A stretch of DNA of 64,000 nucleotides from Lota lota (taxonomy: Eukaryota > Chordata > Actinopteri > Gadiformes > Lotidae). Below the pieces are notes generated by a model. That model was not told the origin of the DNA. It saw only the letters and a program-made list of their open reading frames with translations, and did not search any database. Below are positions 49,745 through 63,480 of the stretch, piece by piece. The translations under genes were made by a program, and so were the position numbers. Position 1 is the stretch's first letter, and every line of letters starts with the position of its first letter. Where the stretch lies: positions 1,186,001 through 1,250,000 of the forward strand of contig JACYXH010000816.1 of assembly GCA_026745465.1 (NCBI GenBank), written 5' to 3'.

Positions 49745-50300
49745 CCCATCTGTTTACTTAATTGGCTGTAATTAATTATGTCACACCAAATTAGCAACAT
49801 GGTTAGTCATTCAGTAAAAGAAACAATTTTAACTGCTCAATATATTTATCAACTTCGTCTTGAATCTTAATCTTCACGCATACGTGTGTGTGTGTGGCTA
49901 GTGATGTGTGTGCTGACATGGCTGGTTGAGCATTAGGATGGATTGTTTTCTCATGTTCGCGTGTGTGTGTGTGTTTTTGTGCATGCCAACTTCCTCCTTT
50001 CCCATTATTTATTGCGAGAGACCACGTTTGGCCCAATGCCACGCTTGGTTTGAGACGAGGGGTTTAGCGTGGGGCGAGCGGTGCTTTTGAGTTAGCCCTT
50101 GACAGAAAATGAGTAGCATGGAGCCCTATGTGCCTGTCCTCCTTCTTTACCACGCTTGAGCTTAACTTAATCAGCAGAACGCAACCTCACGCTAATTACT
50201 TTGGAGGCGCTTATTTTTAGCAGAGAAGAGAAACGCCTTTTGATTCATTCACCAATTAGGTTTGAAGTAACATGTTGAAACAGAAGGCCAATTTGCCAAG
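49745..50300. promoter_or_regulatory. Possible conserved regulatory stretch (TAAT-rich)
   Basis: 49755-49800 (ctgtaattaattatgtcac, aaattagcaac) and 50160-50270 (cacgctaattactttgg, caccaattagg) hold clustered homeodomain-core words in non-repetitive sequence, with two short tg tracts between them. No coding signal. Conservation was not tested. Confidence 0.18.
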
Positions 50301-51534
50301 CCTGTCAGCAGGGTTGTGTCTTTGTTTACAATTTCTACTTTTATCTTAATATTCGATTTTTGCTAACCATCTAGCCAAAGCCCTCGAGTAGGCAAGATGC
50401 ACTCGACCATTTCTTTGTTCCCCTGAAATAACAGCGATGTACACAACAAATAAATCACATCAGCATTTTAATTCTTGTAAAAAAAAAAGAAGAAAAAAAG
50501 GGAAACTAGTCTCCAGGGGAAATTGAAGCAAAAAAAACCTGCTTGGCTATGGCATGTTTCTTTTTATTTACTTCACATAACCTCAATATGCAATCACAGC
50601 CATTTTTCGTTGATGCCATCCAGACAGATGTGAACACAGAGCATTTTAATAGTACTCTCTTAAGCCCTAAGCATATGTACCTGGCTGTATTTTGTTGCTT
50701 GCTTCGAATAGGACTCTATATTTTGGAGGGCAACATTCAAAAGGTCGCATCATTTGAAACATTTGTTGACATGAACAGAACGCACAAAGGATAACAGCGA
50801 TTATAGGAGTGTTAATGCAGTGAAACGTGCTACTATGCGGAACAGATTCAAGTCCTTATAAGGCTCGACAATTCAGTGAAGCCTCTCTGTATGAATAGTG
50901 ATAGGTAGCTGCTGCTAATGCAATCCAATGGCCATCATTTCTATTATTTCACAATAGAAAAGTGTTTGCCTCAAGAGTGCAGCAGAAAGGTTTGCACAGT
51001 CTCTCACTGGAGACGTCTGTCCGGTGAATCCTGGGTCTGTTTCTATAAGACCCGGTTTTGATTCTCCGTCCCGCCTGTTGTCATCTTGCTGTGGCATTTC
51101 ATTTCTTTCTCCAGCGGGAAGGCGGGTAATGCCCTTCAGGAAATCGAATAAAAACCCATAAGCCTCCGTGAGAGGTGGAACACAGATTGAGTTGCGTAAT
51201 AAACCTCACGATGAGGCTTACCTGTAGTTTAGTTAGCTATGCAGGAGCCAGCATAATCACGGCCGCATGGCTTATTTCCTTTCTGTTCGGATCCCCTGCT
51301 TTTTTTTCTTTTTGCTTTGTTTTTCTGAAAGTTATGAGCAGGCGTTGCTGGTGGAACAACACCAACACATTAGCACATAATGCCAGGTGCTTTGTTTTGC
51401 CTTGTTTTGATCCATTCGATATGAACTTGCTACGCCATGTCTGGTCACCCGGCAGTTACTGCTACTACTGCTAAGGAATCCTAAATGAGGGATCTCTATT
51501 AGGCTTCTGACTTGTGGGTTCTTCAAGGGTCAGT
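50301..51534. other. Unique non-coding sequence
   Basis: No gene recognised; the ~100-codon plus frame at 51175-51474 resembles no family I know. Confidence 0.45.
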
Positions 51535-52442
51535 TAATGGACCGCTGCTGACCGACCCCTTTGTATGCTCCCAAGTAATGAAAAACAACCATTACACAAC
51601 TATGCACATGACACTAATGAACAGGGATGTGCCACTATGTGAATTTAGATGCAACTGAATTAATTGTTGTTGGTGCCAAAGGACATATATAAAGTCAACC
51701 ATCTTGTTGTAGCGATGAACTCAAACCTAAACTTTGATAACCAGATCTATTACAAAATCATCATATGCTCCTAGTCCCACTAAAAGCAAAGCAAGAAGGA
51801 AATAATTGATGTCCAAGCAAAAGCTGGTGAATCTCATCCATGCATTTTTACTAGGTGAGACTACTGTTATGCTGTCTTTATCGCTTGCTGTAAAAAGAAT
51901 AGCTGTTAGACAGCCCCAACTTATGCTTCTGATCCAGTTTTAACCAATTCCAAGCATACCACATCACTGAGTGAGTGCTAAGATCCCATCCCATCACTGT
52001 ACTGGCTTCCTGTTTGTCAGAGATTGAGTTGAACATATGACTAATTGTTGATGAAGCACTAAGCGGTTTACGACATTTACGATAACTACTGAATACTGAT
52101 CTGCTACTGTTTTACAAGCCCACTAGAGCATTCAAGTCATCAGGGACCGGTCTGTTCGATGTTCCCAGGGTTGCCACCAAACACAGTGAAGCCTTTTAGT
52201 TTTCATGCCCCACATATCCGGAACAAACTTCCTTGGCACAAAACTTTTGCCGCAGATTGTCATAAAGAAATCCATGTCTGCAATGATAGTTTGTCTATTT
52301 CTCTACCATCTATGGCACTTAAATGCTGATCTTTCATTGTATTTGAATGATTGTCCTTATCATCTTTTGCCCGCCTATTAAAGCACTGGGAATGGCCTTT
52401 TGTGTTTCAAGGGTGCTATATATAAACCAACTTGCCTTGCCT
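51535..52442 (+). mobile_element. L2/Maui-type LINE 3' relic (reverse transcriptase C-terminal half and tail)
   Basis: In order along the plus strand, across several frames, I read HNYAHDT (a decayed YADD box, about 51595), VNLDATELIVVGAKG (about 51640-51685; family consensus-like LN-DKTELIVVGPK), LIHAF (about 51835), LYWLPV (about 51998), and KPFSFHAPHIRNKLP (about 52190-52235; compare FSVFGPRLWNKLP). The tail 'gcactgggaatggcc' and 'ggtgctatatataaacc' running into acttgccttgcc is the typical 3' end of these fish LINEs. Many frameshifts and stops show it is an old, dead, 5'-truncated copy. Confidence 0.85.
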
Positions 52443-53337
<895 letters not shown>

Positions 53338-54339
53338 AGCACATCATTTAATCATTAGGTCACCCCTTGTATGAAAATGAACCTCGCTTTCATAAGTTGA
53401 CTTTTAAAGAAAACGCAAGATGAAGCACACCAGACAGGAAGCCTGACACGTCAATGTCCTATCATTTCCAAGACGTCTAGACACTTTTTCGCGCTTCCTA
53501 ACCTTGTTCATTTCAAAAGGGGAAAAACTCTTCATTTCATATTTCTGGGTCGATTTTCCTTCCTTGTTGTGGGTGATTGATGTCGAATATAGAAAAAAAA
53601 AAAGAAGTAATTCAATCCATGAGATTGCTCATTGCGCACACATTGTGTGTGTGGCGCGATCTCGCTTGTGCGTGCGTCTTCCAGAGCTGACTTGGTCGAT
53701 GCAGATGGCGCTGCGGTTCCTCCACTGCTCCTCTTGGTTTCACTGCCGTGCCCCTCGCCCCTCCACCACCTCCCTTCCTTTCCCCCGCGCTGCTTTTATC
53801 TCCTGCTTCCAACCTCGTCACCATTCCTTTGATGCTTTCCAGAGAAAACTGTCACCTATTTTATTTGAACAACTCCCCTTTCATAGTCACGCGTTTATCC
53901 TCTCACACACATCCTCGTCTCCGTAAAACTCAAAACAGTATTTCCACCACGTTTCACAAAGCCTTTGATTATAAAGAGTGATTCGTGTGCTGAGTAAAAA
54001 ATTATAATAATAAGAATATCACAGCTTCTCTGCTCTTCCCTAAATCCGAGTTGGTGATTTGTAGAAAATTGTGACACATCAGCTCACACAATCCAACATT
54101 TCCTATTTCAGGTTGAGTTTCTTAGAGACCGTTCATCATAATTATCCAACATCAGAAGTAAGGGTGTGCTTAATTATGTATCGGGTCCTGTCGGTGCATT
54201 TCATTCATTTAGCTTCTTAAATGATTATTAAAACAATTCAGCCTCCTTAATAACACATGTATACGGAAATACACAACAGCTTGAGATTCCTGCATAACCG
54301 GGTGTGGAACAGTGTCTAAATCATGGACCTAATCATATT
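53338..54339. other. Unique non-coding sequence
   Basis: Pyrimidine-rich around 53710-53800; the 140-codon plus frame there shows no domain and no splice context I can support. Confidence 0.45.
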
Positions 54340-54515
54340 GTGGGGATCACGGCCGTGGACGTCCTCCGTGCCGCGAGGGACCCTGGGAGGGTCGGCCATG
54401 GTGGGGGGGCATAACGTGTGTGTGTGTGTGTTTGTGTTGAATAAAAGGCAACTCTGTTGATAGTAAACCCTGGGGTCTCGTCTGGTCCTTCCCTGGCCGC
54501 CGCCACAACATGGGC
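54340..54515 (+). mobile_element. Possible LTR 3' end or similar element end
   Basis: A GC-rich stretch, a short tg tract (54417-54435), the signal gaataaaagg (AATAAA from 54439), then 'tctcgtctggtccttccctg' and 'gccgccgccacaaca'. An AATAAA followed by such a region ending in aca is what I would expect at the R-U5 end of a fish LTR retrotransposon. No second LTR, primer-binding site or internal coding is visible, so it may be a solo LTR or a chance resemblance. Confidence 0.25.
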
Positions 54516-55117
54516 ACTGGTCTGGGAACGTGCAGGGGAAATGATGAATGATCAGATGGCCTGAAAAGTGAAATGTTTAATCTTTCTTTGGGGGGGATCC
54601 TGAAAAAGGAGAAAATGAACTTTCCCGCTGGCATCAGTGATACTTTGAGTTAGTTTGTGGAAACTGCAGAGGCCAATTGGTTCCCATAAACATCACGGAG
54701 GCAGAAAACTTTGCTTTTGAAGCTTTGGAAGCGTCAGATCCACTGATACAACTGTTTGTCTAAATGTATTTGCGCCATATATACTCATCCTCATGTCTTC
54801 CTTTTTAGAAGACCCGGGCCTACGGTTTCCAGCTTTTTCCGGCCTCTTGATTCTTTGCTATCCGTCTGTGTGTTTTGGCAACCTTTCGCACCACCGTTTG
54901 GCACGGTTTCAATTGTACTTCTGTGTCTCGCATTCTTTCAGTTTCTTTGTAGACGTTGTCCCAGCAAAGCTATTTTCCTACGCCTGCCTTCGCCTCACCA
55001 GGCGTAGGAAAATATTGATTGAAGAGCGGCGCTATCTGGGTCACATACTTGCACCCTTCTCCTCTGGTTGACTCCTATTTTCTACCTTTTATCTCTCGCC
55101 AACCTCCTTCACACCCT
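54516..55117. other. Unique non-coding sequence
   Basis: tcctacgcctg (54976-) and caggcgtagga (54999-) are inverted repeats around an ~12-base loop. No gene recognised. Confidence 0.45.
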
Positions 55118-55195
55118 CCCCCCCCCCTTCCCAGCCCCCTCCACCCCCGACACCACCTCCTCCTCCTCCCGCTCCTCCTCCTCCTTCTTTTTCTT
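55118..55195 (+). repeat. Pyrimidine-rich C run and (TCC)n
   Basis: A short C run near 55119, then repeated cctcctcctcc words. Confidence 0.75.
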
Positions 55196-55518
55196 ATTCA
55201 TCATTTTCCTTCCTTGCTGATGCGCACTTTGGGGAAACAAGTCTGTAAACACAAAGCCTTGTGAAGGGGGAGGAACGGGAGGTTGGGGGAGAGTATGTTT
55301 TGCTGGGGAAAACACACACGGTGTGTAGTACGTGAATAACACAGCGTGTGAGCATGTTGTTGCTGTGTGTGTGTCACACGATTATGATGGTGCATTATAA
55401 GGTATACAGCCATAAATATCGAGGAGAGCACTGCTCCATTGGCCCATCGTGTAAGAAGAACAAGATCTACAAGGGTTGGGTGTGTTTCTACATCCTCCAT
55501 TTCTGAGGCAGAGGAAGT

Positions 55519-55760
55519 CAACTACATTTTGTTTGCATAGCCCTTAATCCCACTTACAGTCTCAAAGAGCATCACAGGAAACCTTGTATGACACCCCGCT
55601 AACCCTAAGGCCTCTGAAGGTGGGAGGCGAGGAAAAACTGCCGTGGTTACTTGAGAAGCAAAACAGAAAGAGGGATCCCTAATTCCAGGGATGGTTAGGA
55701 GTGCAACGGGTGCCATAATGGGGGGACACAGTGGCAGCATAACAAGCAGACCAGTTAAAA
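55519..55760 (+). mobile_element. Teleost short interspersed repeat, copy 2
   Basis: Carries 'gcatagcccttaatccc', 'tacagtctcaaagagc', 'tatgacaccccgc', 'gaggaaaaactgcc', 'gagggatccctaattcc', 'agggatggttaggagtg' and 'caacgggtgccataatg', in the order known for a common fish repeat. It is longer than the copy at 4929-5075 and lacks its poly-C expansion. Confidence 0.65.
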
Positions 55761-55783
55761 GGGGCTGTAGGTAAGATTCAAGA
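55761..55783 (+). repeat. 23-bp motif shared with 8561-8583
   Basis: See 8561-8583. Here it directly follows the interspersed repeat and begins after ccagttaaaa, so a TTAA-flanked element start is possible. Confidence 0.35.
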
Positions 55784-56029
55784 CTTGTAGAGAGAGCAGA
55801 AGAGAGCACGATTTTGAAACCCAACAACCAAAATAGGAACTCTCCTCTGCCTCTCTAAATTAGCCGGGAGCGGTCGAACATGTTAACTCATACAGAGGCA
55901 GGTGTAGTTGACTCACAGATATTCTCATGGATGGCTATCACATTTCTAATAAATTAGACTCAAATAATAGGTCTTATATCCTACAGCACCATTAAATACA
56001 ATTCCATATTCCATAATGGTAGCCGTCAG

Positions 56030-56031
<2 letters not shown>
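55784..56031. other. Unique non-coding sequence
   Basis: Nothing recognised beyond the shared motif just before it. Confidence 0.45.
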
Positions 56032-56114
<83 letters not shown>

Positions 56115-56126
56115 GGGGGGGGGGGG
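56032..56126 (+). repeat. (TG)n (about 80 bp) joined to poly-G (12 nt)
   Basis: Pure tg to about 56113, then a G run 56115-56126. Confidence 0.96.
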
Positions 56127-57597
56127 CAGGTGTTTGTCATGATGGTCTGATCAAGGTCACGGTAAGATGCAGACACAACCATCCATGGAAATCGTTGAGT
56201 CCAGAATGCAAACTTAGTATAAAGTATTATACATAATTATACTTCCCATGACAATGTACCCATACAACTGTCAAAGAGTTAGCTGCATTATTATGATATA
56301 CTAGTATAATGAGCCTGTTCCTTATTGATCTTCTCAGCTATTTATTGTTTTTACCTTTATTTCTTATGAACATTTTAATTATTTTGGATTATTATGCACA
56401 TAAAATATAATATGAAAGCAGTCTCCACAGATACCAGACATTGTGGGTAACGCGTGCAGACTAGCTTTCCAATTAGTAGTAATAATAATAATATAGGTAA
56501 AGGTGAGTGAAATAATGGTGTCATTTTCTTTTTAGCTTCGACCGGATTGCATAAAATAACCTTATGATGTGACAAACATTGCAACATTCGTCAACAGTGT
56601 GTGTTTGTTTATTGTGGGTATTTGGGGTAAAAACCATGTTCATTATTTTTTGTTGACTCCTGCGAACAAAACAAGGTTATCCCTCTGCCTTGGGATTGCT
56701 GGTTTATTAAAATGTATTCCCACCCCCCACAGTTTGGATTAGTGCGAGAACCTTGACTTTATTACGTTCATTAACATCTCGACTGGTAATCGGCTTTTGT
56801 GGAATCTTGTCCAGGAAAAGTACATCCTTCTGTGTCAACCAAACAGAACCCTGCACCCATGTTTTCTTTTCTTTTTTTCAAGAAAACCATCAAACTTTTA
56901 ATCAATGTAATTAGCATTCCCTTGCCATGACAGTTTGCAGTAATTATTTTTGTCACTTTTTATTTATGACATTTAATTTGTCCTCTTTAGCCTTTCCTTC
57001 AATTAACTTCAATCTCATATTTGTTATTTAATTCTACCTGACTTTCCCTGTATTCATTGATAATCTAAAACTCTTATGTACCATCCCTGCTCAAATTAAA
57101 TAAAAAGCTGATTAGTACCTGATACTTTTCATTCTCAATCACTCAGCCCCAAAGGATCAATTTGCAACAGACTTGATTTGTTTTTCAAGTTTAAATCAAG
57201 AACGACATCTAATATATTTCCTAATATATTAGGTAATTCTATACCCATGTGAATTTCCAGATTAAAATCGCCCTATCCAAAATGTTCAAGACTGCTATCT
57301 TGTTTGCTGATCTTTACTTTTTACTCCTTTTCTCCTCTTCATCGTCATCTCGTCTTTAACTATCTTCTATTTCCTAAAAGAAATATGCTGAGTACGGACT
57401 TGCGTTCTTCGCAGGCTTGTAATTTTGTGATTTAGCAGAACACATCAATGGAGTCACTAGTGAACTTGCCAGCAAAGGATGTTACAGCTAGAATCTGCCA
57501 CAGCGATGATCATAAGCACGGATCTTATATAATTATAAACTCTTTTTACTGTATGTATTTGTTTTATTAGTAAGACGAACATCTGGATATATGCACA
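56127..57597. other. Unique non-coding sequence, AT-rich
   Basis: No gene recognised. A small aat/taat reiteration lies at 56476-56492. 57220-57235 is an atattt/aaatat palindrome around cctaatatattagg. Confidence 0.5.
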
Positions 57598-57680
57598 CTT
57601 ATATAGATGTATAGATCATCTATAGATAGATCTATATATAGATAGCTTAATTGATAGATCATTTATAGACAGATACCTCT

Positions 57681-57728
<48 letters not shown>

Positions 57729-57775
57729 ATGTATATATGTGGACAATTTGACTATATTTGACTATATATTTGGAC
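57598..57775. repeat. TAGA/GATA-rich stretch followed by (AT)n
   Basis: Overlapping atagat, tctatagatagatct and tatatataga words (57605-57675), then pure at from about 57684 to 57726. Confidence 0.85.
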
Positions 57776-58324
57776 TATAAGTTACAGACAGAACCAAGCT
57801 CTTAATTCTAACACGTACTCTCTTTCAGGTACAAGATCTGAGCACGCTAACCCCTTATGATTGTGTTCGGGGTAGACACCGGCGTGTTTGTGTGAGTGTA
57901 AATCCTGACAGGGTGAGGAGAAGTTGATGGTAACAAATCCCTTTGTCTTTCAGGCTGAAAAGTCGGGGGATAAGGACCAAAGAAATGGGGTCAACGAACG
58001 CTGTCTCAGTTTAAATCAATTATGATTTGAAACAGACGGTTGCTGTGTGTCAAATAAATCTGGATGTGGAATGAAAACTTGGAAAGAAAAAAGTTAACCA
58101 CAAAATTAAAGAGGGGTTATTTTAAAAGAATACAATCATTCACAATTAATTAATGTGTCCTTAATTTAGTTCTGCCCCTCCGGCACATATTAAACTTCAA
58201 GCTACCCTAGAGGAATAATCCCACTGTGGGAGGAGGAGATGGGATCTCTTCATCTAAATATACCAGACTGAAAAGCAGTTTCAGCCTGTAATTTTGACAC
58301 AGGGCTATAAACAAACTTGACTTA
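57776..58324. other. Unique non-coding sequence
   Basis: Nothing recognised. Confidence 0.45.
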
Positions 58325-58975
58325 AAGTCGTACTGTGCAGCATTTCGACTAGCTCGTCGATTAAAATAACCTGGACATGTCTGAACGCTGATCCGTAGCG
58401 ATTTAAATAATGTTATCAATAAAATCTCATCCTATAGCTGATATACGCTACAAAAAAACAACAACAGTTGGCCAGTCCGTACCTCTCTGTGTTTACAAGA
58501 ATCTCACAATCTGTTCTCCCAAGACCGCTCCCACCCACGCCCCCAGTCAGCCAGAGCTATGATGGTTTGCGTCACACAGTTGCACAGCCAGTCAGAGGGG
58601 ACAGAACACTGTTAATGAGTTGTCTTTCGCTCTGAAAGCCTCCCGCCTTCTATCTGGAAGAGGCTCAATCGTACACACTGCGACTTTAAATGTCGAGGTT
58701 GCAATATTCTCCCAAATCAGACTTTGGATTCATGACCTGACGTCTGAACGCAAACAAGCTCAACTCTGGGTGAACTGGGCCGTTTCCCTTTCTTTCGCTT
58801 CGTATTCATTCAACCAAAGATGTTGGGAAATAGAGCTACTGCTCGTGCAAATGCATTTTCTTCTGTTGTATATCTCCGTTACGAAACAGGAAACAAGGTG
58901 TAACTCCGCCCCTTTCAGTTTTTGGTTTCCTGCCCGGGCTTCGTTCAATATGGGTGTTCACTAATGGACATTATC
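58325..58975. mobile_element. Possible non-autonomous DNA transposon, unassigned
   Basis: Starts ttaaagtcgtactgtgcag, is richer in GC and CpG than both AT-rich flanks, and contains retroposon- or MITE-like words. A 114-codon plus frame (58620-58961) has no recognised domain. No inverted terminal repeat could be proven, so the call rests on composition and the opening sequence. Confidence 0.22.
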
Positions 58976-59176
58976 TTAATTATTACTGTGTTTTTTTTAC
59001 AGTTGTGACGTCTCCCCCCAGAAGTGATGGTAAGTGATCCGATATGAATATTGTCATAAACTGTCTGAAATCTAATGGTAATATTTATACTATCAATAGC
59101 ATTTATACGTTCATAACATAACCACCCTAATAATCAACACTATCAACATAATCATACTAACAATTATCTGTATTGA

Positions 59177-59242
59177 GAGTGTGCGCGCACACTCAACTCT
59201 TAATGTCTGTTAATGCGCACAACCAGACACACTTGTGTGTCT
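59177..59242. repeat. Two adjacent palindromes
   Basis: gagtgtgcgcgcacactc (59177-59194) is a perfect 18-bp palindrome with a CG-alternating centre. agacacac-tt-gtgtgtct (59225-59242) is a perfect 8-bp inverted repeat with a 2-base centre. Confidence 0.8.
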
Positions 59243-59503
59243 GCGTGAAACCACGAGCCATGGCCCAGAGTTAAGAGGATGCACAGAAACGCAACTCACG
59301 ATGATAATAATAAGAATAATACAAGTTAGTATAATTTCAAAAAGTGCTGATGCTTTGATGATCGGGCGACCCCCAGGGTCGCTGTGATGAAAAGGAAAGC
59401 ACATGTTACGAACACACTCAAACCCAGAGCTCAGGGGAAGACCGCACCTCTCTTATGGTCTTCATCCTCAGACGATGTCGTAATCATGATGAAACACCAC
59501 TGG

Positions 59504-59507
<4 letters not shown>

Positions 59508-59580
<73 letters not shown>
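59508..59580 (+). repeat. (TG)n microsatellite
   Basis: Pure tg repeat of about 73 bases. Confidence 0.96.
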
Positions 59581-59584
<4 letters not shown>

Positions 59585-60926
59585 AGATTGAGTGCAGATA
59601 GTAGGGATACGGCAGATTGGAAATGCAGCAAAGAAACAAAGGAAGAGCTATGGAGTATGCCAAGAGCAACTGTACACATTTTAATATCATCATACGTCAG
59701 CTTACTTCCCTAGTTCCATGCCTATTGTTTTTTTCGCCTACATTTTGTTTAATTTCATAAAGGATAAGCTCACCTCTTATGAATCAAGGGAACATAGTTA
59801 TAAAATGTGTTTTGCTGCGTCTTCATCTCTGAGACGACTCCACCATCAAATCACACACCAACAGTGTCACTATGTTTAGGCCAATAATCAGCACAAACAA
59901 CAACACAACGTATTTTCCCTTTGCTAAAATCATGATGCAGTTGAGACCTCACTCCAGCTCTGTTGATTCCCACCTTCGGCCCTGATAAGTGAGTAGGCTT
60001 TTGGGATGCGAACCCAGCTGGTCTTACATGGAAAATGGTAATACTAAAGTAAATGCAACACACTAGTGAGACTTCTGTTGCATTGCCCGTTTTGTGTGTC
60101 AACGCTATCTAAACGTTTCAATAGTTTACCTATAGGTCCACAAGAAGCACATTCATGAACAGAAAACACATACATACAGAAATACAACAGAAATTAGAGC
60201 AGAATAGAATCAGTTGTGTATATATATAAATAAATAATTACAACCAATGATAACCTCACACATTAGGCCAATTTTGTATATTTCCAGGTACCAAAATATG
60301 AGCATTAAAATCGTTTTAGCTATACAAAATAAATTATAAAGAGTATGTATTATTTGTTTAATTTCTTCAGTTGTATTCTCTGAATGCTAATTCTCGGATC
60401 CGTTCAATGTGTGAGTGAACCCAAAACCGTAATGTATTTTTTAAACATGTAAGTAGGCCTGTGTCTTCTATCATCATGAACATAGTAGTAGTCTATGCCA
60501 TTTCTTCACTTGACAAAAATAATACTGTAATTTATTTGACATTTATTTTTTAATCCAAAGTTTTTGCCAGTCTTTGCCAATAAGTTTGCGAACGTTGTAC
60601 TTTTCTCCGAACTCAAGTCGCATTATTTTCGTGGTGTTGATGAAGTGAGGCCAAGAGGGTTTCCGCTGTGGATGTGTGGAGCACCGTGTGGGCAGCGGTT
60701 GATGTTGTTTGCTGCGTCCGAGAGAGGGTTAGGCCTCACGGACACTTACAGTGTAACGCCATGTGGCGCATTTCAGATCCAAAATTGATCATTATAACGC
60801 TCAGACTCAACGACGTGTACTAGCATGAAAAAAAGTACCACAAAGTTTGGGTGAACGGGGTTCACTTCCACTTCAATGTCTCCTCTTTGAATGCGTGAGC
60901 GTGCGAGTGTGCTTGCCCATATGTCT
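59581..60926. other. Unique non-coding sequence
   Basis: No gene or element recognised; AT-rich at 60120-60560. Confidence 0.5.
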
Positions 60927-60970
60927 GTTTGTGTGTGTGTGTGTGTGTCCGTGGGAAGCATATGTGCGTG

Positions 60971-61003
<33 letters not shown>

Positions 61004-61010
61004 TTGCGTG
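60927..61010 (+). repeat. Imperfect (TG)n
   Basis: Two tg tracts separated by ccgtgggaagcatatg. Confidence 0.9.
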
Positions 61011-61130
61011 TTGCTAATGAGTATCTTCTGATTGAGCCCAGCTTTGTTCTCTTCTTACATCAGGTTGCAGCATTGACGGAGCTCACAAAGGCCTGATACT
61101 GCTGCAGGAAAACTGCCCTCTAGCATGATG

Positions 61131-61148
61131 ATCAATTGATCAATTGAT
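61131..61148. repeat. Perfect 18-bp palindrome
   Basis: atcaattgatcaattgat, which is also a tandem of atcaattg. Confidence 0.85.
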
Positions 61149-61248
61149 GTCTTCATGCATTGCGTAATACCTGTACTGAGATCCTTGAGAGATGCAAACA
61201 TTCAAGATGTATTACTCTCACTGTACTCCCACTGTCGCTGCCATATTA

Positions 61249-61277
61249 TATCTCTCTCTCTCTCTCTCTCTCTCTTT
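61249..61277. repeat. Short (CT)n
   Basis: Pure ct repeat. Confidence 0.9.
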
Positions 61278-61803
61278 CATTCACCGTTAATGCCTTCTCA
61301 CTGTCCTCTTCACAGCCGCTATCATGCATTCATTTAAAGGAGAGCTGTCACACTTGGCTAGTTTCTAATATTAGAGTGAAATACTTCATACGCATGTTGT
61401 GTAAAAAAGTTGATTTTCCTAAATTAATTATAAATTAAAAGTTTGCTGGTAAAAAATAATAAACGATTAGGCTAGTGAAGGCTTACTTGTAGTAGCATTT
61501 GCCAGAGGGACACATGGAACAACTATTAGACAACATTCAAACAATGAAGAATATATAATGAATTCCTATATCCATATGTGTTAACAATATTGACATTAAG
61601 ATTATATGTCAAGAAAAACATGTCAGTGTGTCTCTGATCAGTAAAAACCAACACAAAGTATTTAATAGTATATGTAATCTGATTTGCATATACATAAGGT
61701 AGTAGCTGAGTGTGTGTCACATATATTTATTGAGGAAGCCTGGATGCAAGTCATTGACATTGTGTGTTTATATTCATTACACACATCGTCTGCTTTGTTG
61801 TCT
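61278..61803. other. Unique non-coding sequence, AT-rich
   Basis: Nothing recognised. Confidence 0.5.
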
Positions 61804-62113
61804 TCATGTGACCGAGTGGACTCAACTTCAGCTCGTTGGATTGGTCCTGTTGGTCATGTGACCCGGTGGACTCAACCTCAGCACGTTGGATTGGTCCTGT
61901 TGGTCATGTGACCCGGTGGACTCAACCTCAGCACGTTGGATTGGTCCTGTTGGTCATGTGACCCGGTGGACTCAACTTCAGCTCGCTGGATTGGTCCTGT
62001 TGGTCATGTGACCCGGTGGACTCAACCTCTGCACGTTGGATTGGTCCTGTTGGTCATGTGACCCGGTGGACTCAACCTCAGCCCGTTGGATTGGTCCTGT
62101 TGGTCATGTGACC
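61804..62113. repeat. Minisatellite, 6 units of 50 bp with a GGTCATGTGACC motif
   Basis: Units start at 61810, 61860, 61910, 61960, 62010 and 62060, each reading gaccc(or cga)ggtgg, actcaac(c/t)tc, ggattggtcctgttggtc. At the unit joins ggtcatgtgacc occurs six times, plus a ttcatgtgacc at the left edge. Variation is mainly in the agc(a/t/c)cgttgg segment. Confidence 0.95.
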
Positions 62114-62908
62114 GGTCCTCTCACATCTGAAGCGTTATGACTTCTCATTTCACATGAGGCCTGGATCTGAGCCGATGATTGGCACGCTTCCCTCCAGCAT
62201 GTAAGAGCCTGAGCGTATGTGCAGGGTCACGCAAAGTCTCAAGGCCACGATGAAACATAATCAATGCAACTGCACACTGTATTACTGATCAAGCAGCTTG
62301 TAGGAGTTGAATCTCTGTGCAACTTTTTTTCTTTGTCTGGTGCTTTTTTGTAGAGAAAGGAATGAAAGTAAGCAGACACTAATCTCAGCAAGACTTATTC
62401 TCTCGCAATGCTGCGCTTTTTAGAAATCTCGTTTGACACATGCAAAGGATGAAGGAAGTTCATTCTTGATAATAGGCTCGGAACAACCACCTCTATAAAT
62501 GAATGAAAAACTCACCACAAGAGCCCCACATATTATCTCATACTAATAAAAACAACCTGTCTGGTAGATGTGGAGCTACCTTGATGAGGTAGTGATAGGT
62601 CTCTCACAGCAGTACACATCCTGCAATAGAGCAAACATCTACAACTACATACTTTTCTGATCAAATGGCTTCAAAACCATGGCGTGTCCTCCCTCCCCTG
62701 ACGTCACTACGTGCGTATAGGACCCTGATTGACAATCCATGGCATTGCAGCATTTGAGGAAAGGGTGTGAGGAAGAACAATACAGCCCCAAAGGGACCAC
62801 TATACCGGCTGTTGGTTTTCCTCCTGAACTTCCTCCTAAGAAGAGGCTCTTTCAGAAGCTGCTTATGTAGCTGGCCCCGAATGTACACAGAGGCTCCTAT
62901 TCCCAGAG
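62114..62908. other. Unique non-coding sequence
   Basis: Nothing recognised. Confidence 0.5.

Positions 62909-63480
<572 letters not shown>

Noticed and set aside
51040..51075. B-box-like ccggttttgattctcc
   Set aside because: No A-box and no acceptor stem; not a tRNA gene.
53504..53926. 140-codon plus frame as an exon
   Set aside because: Pyrimidine-rich composition explains the lack of stops; no domain and no convincing splice sites.
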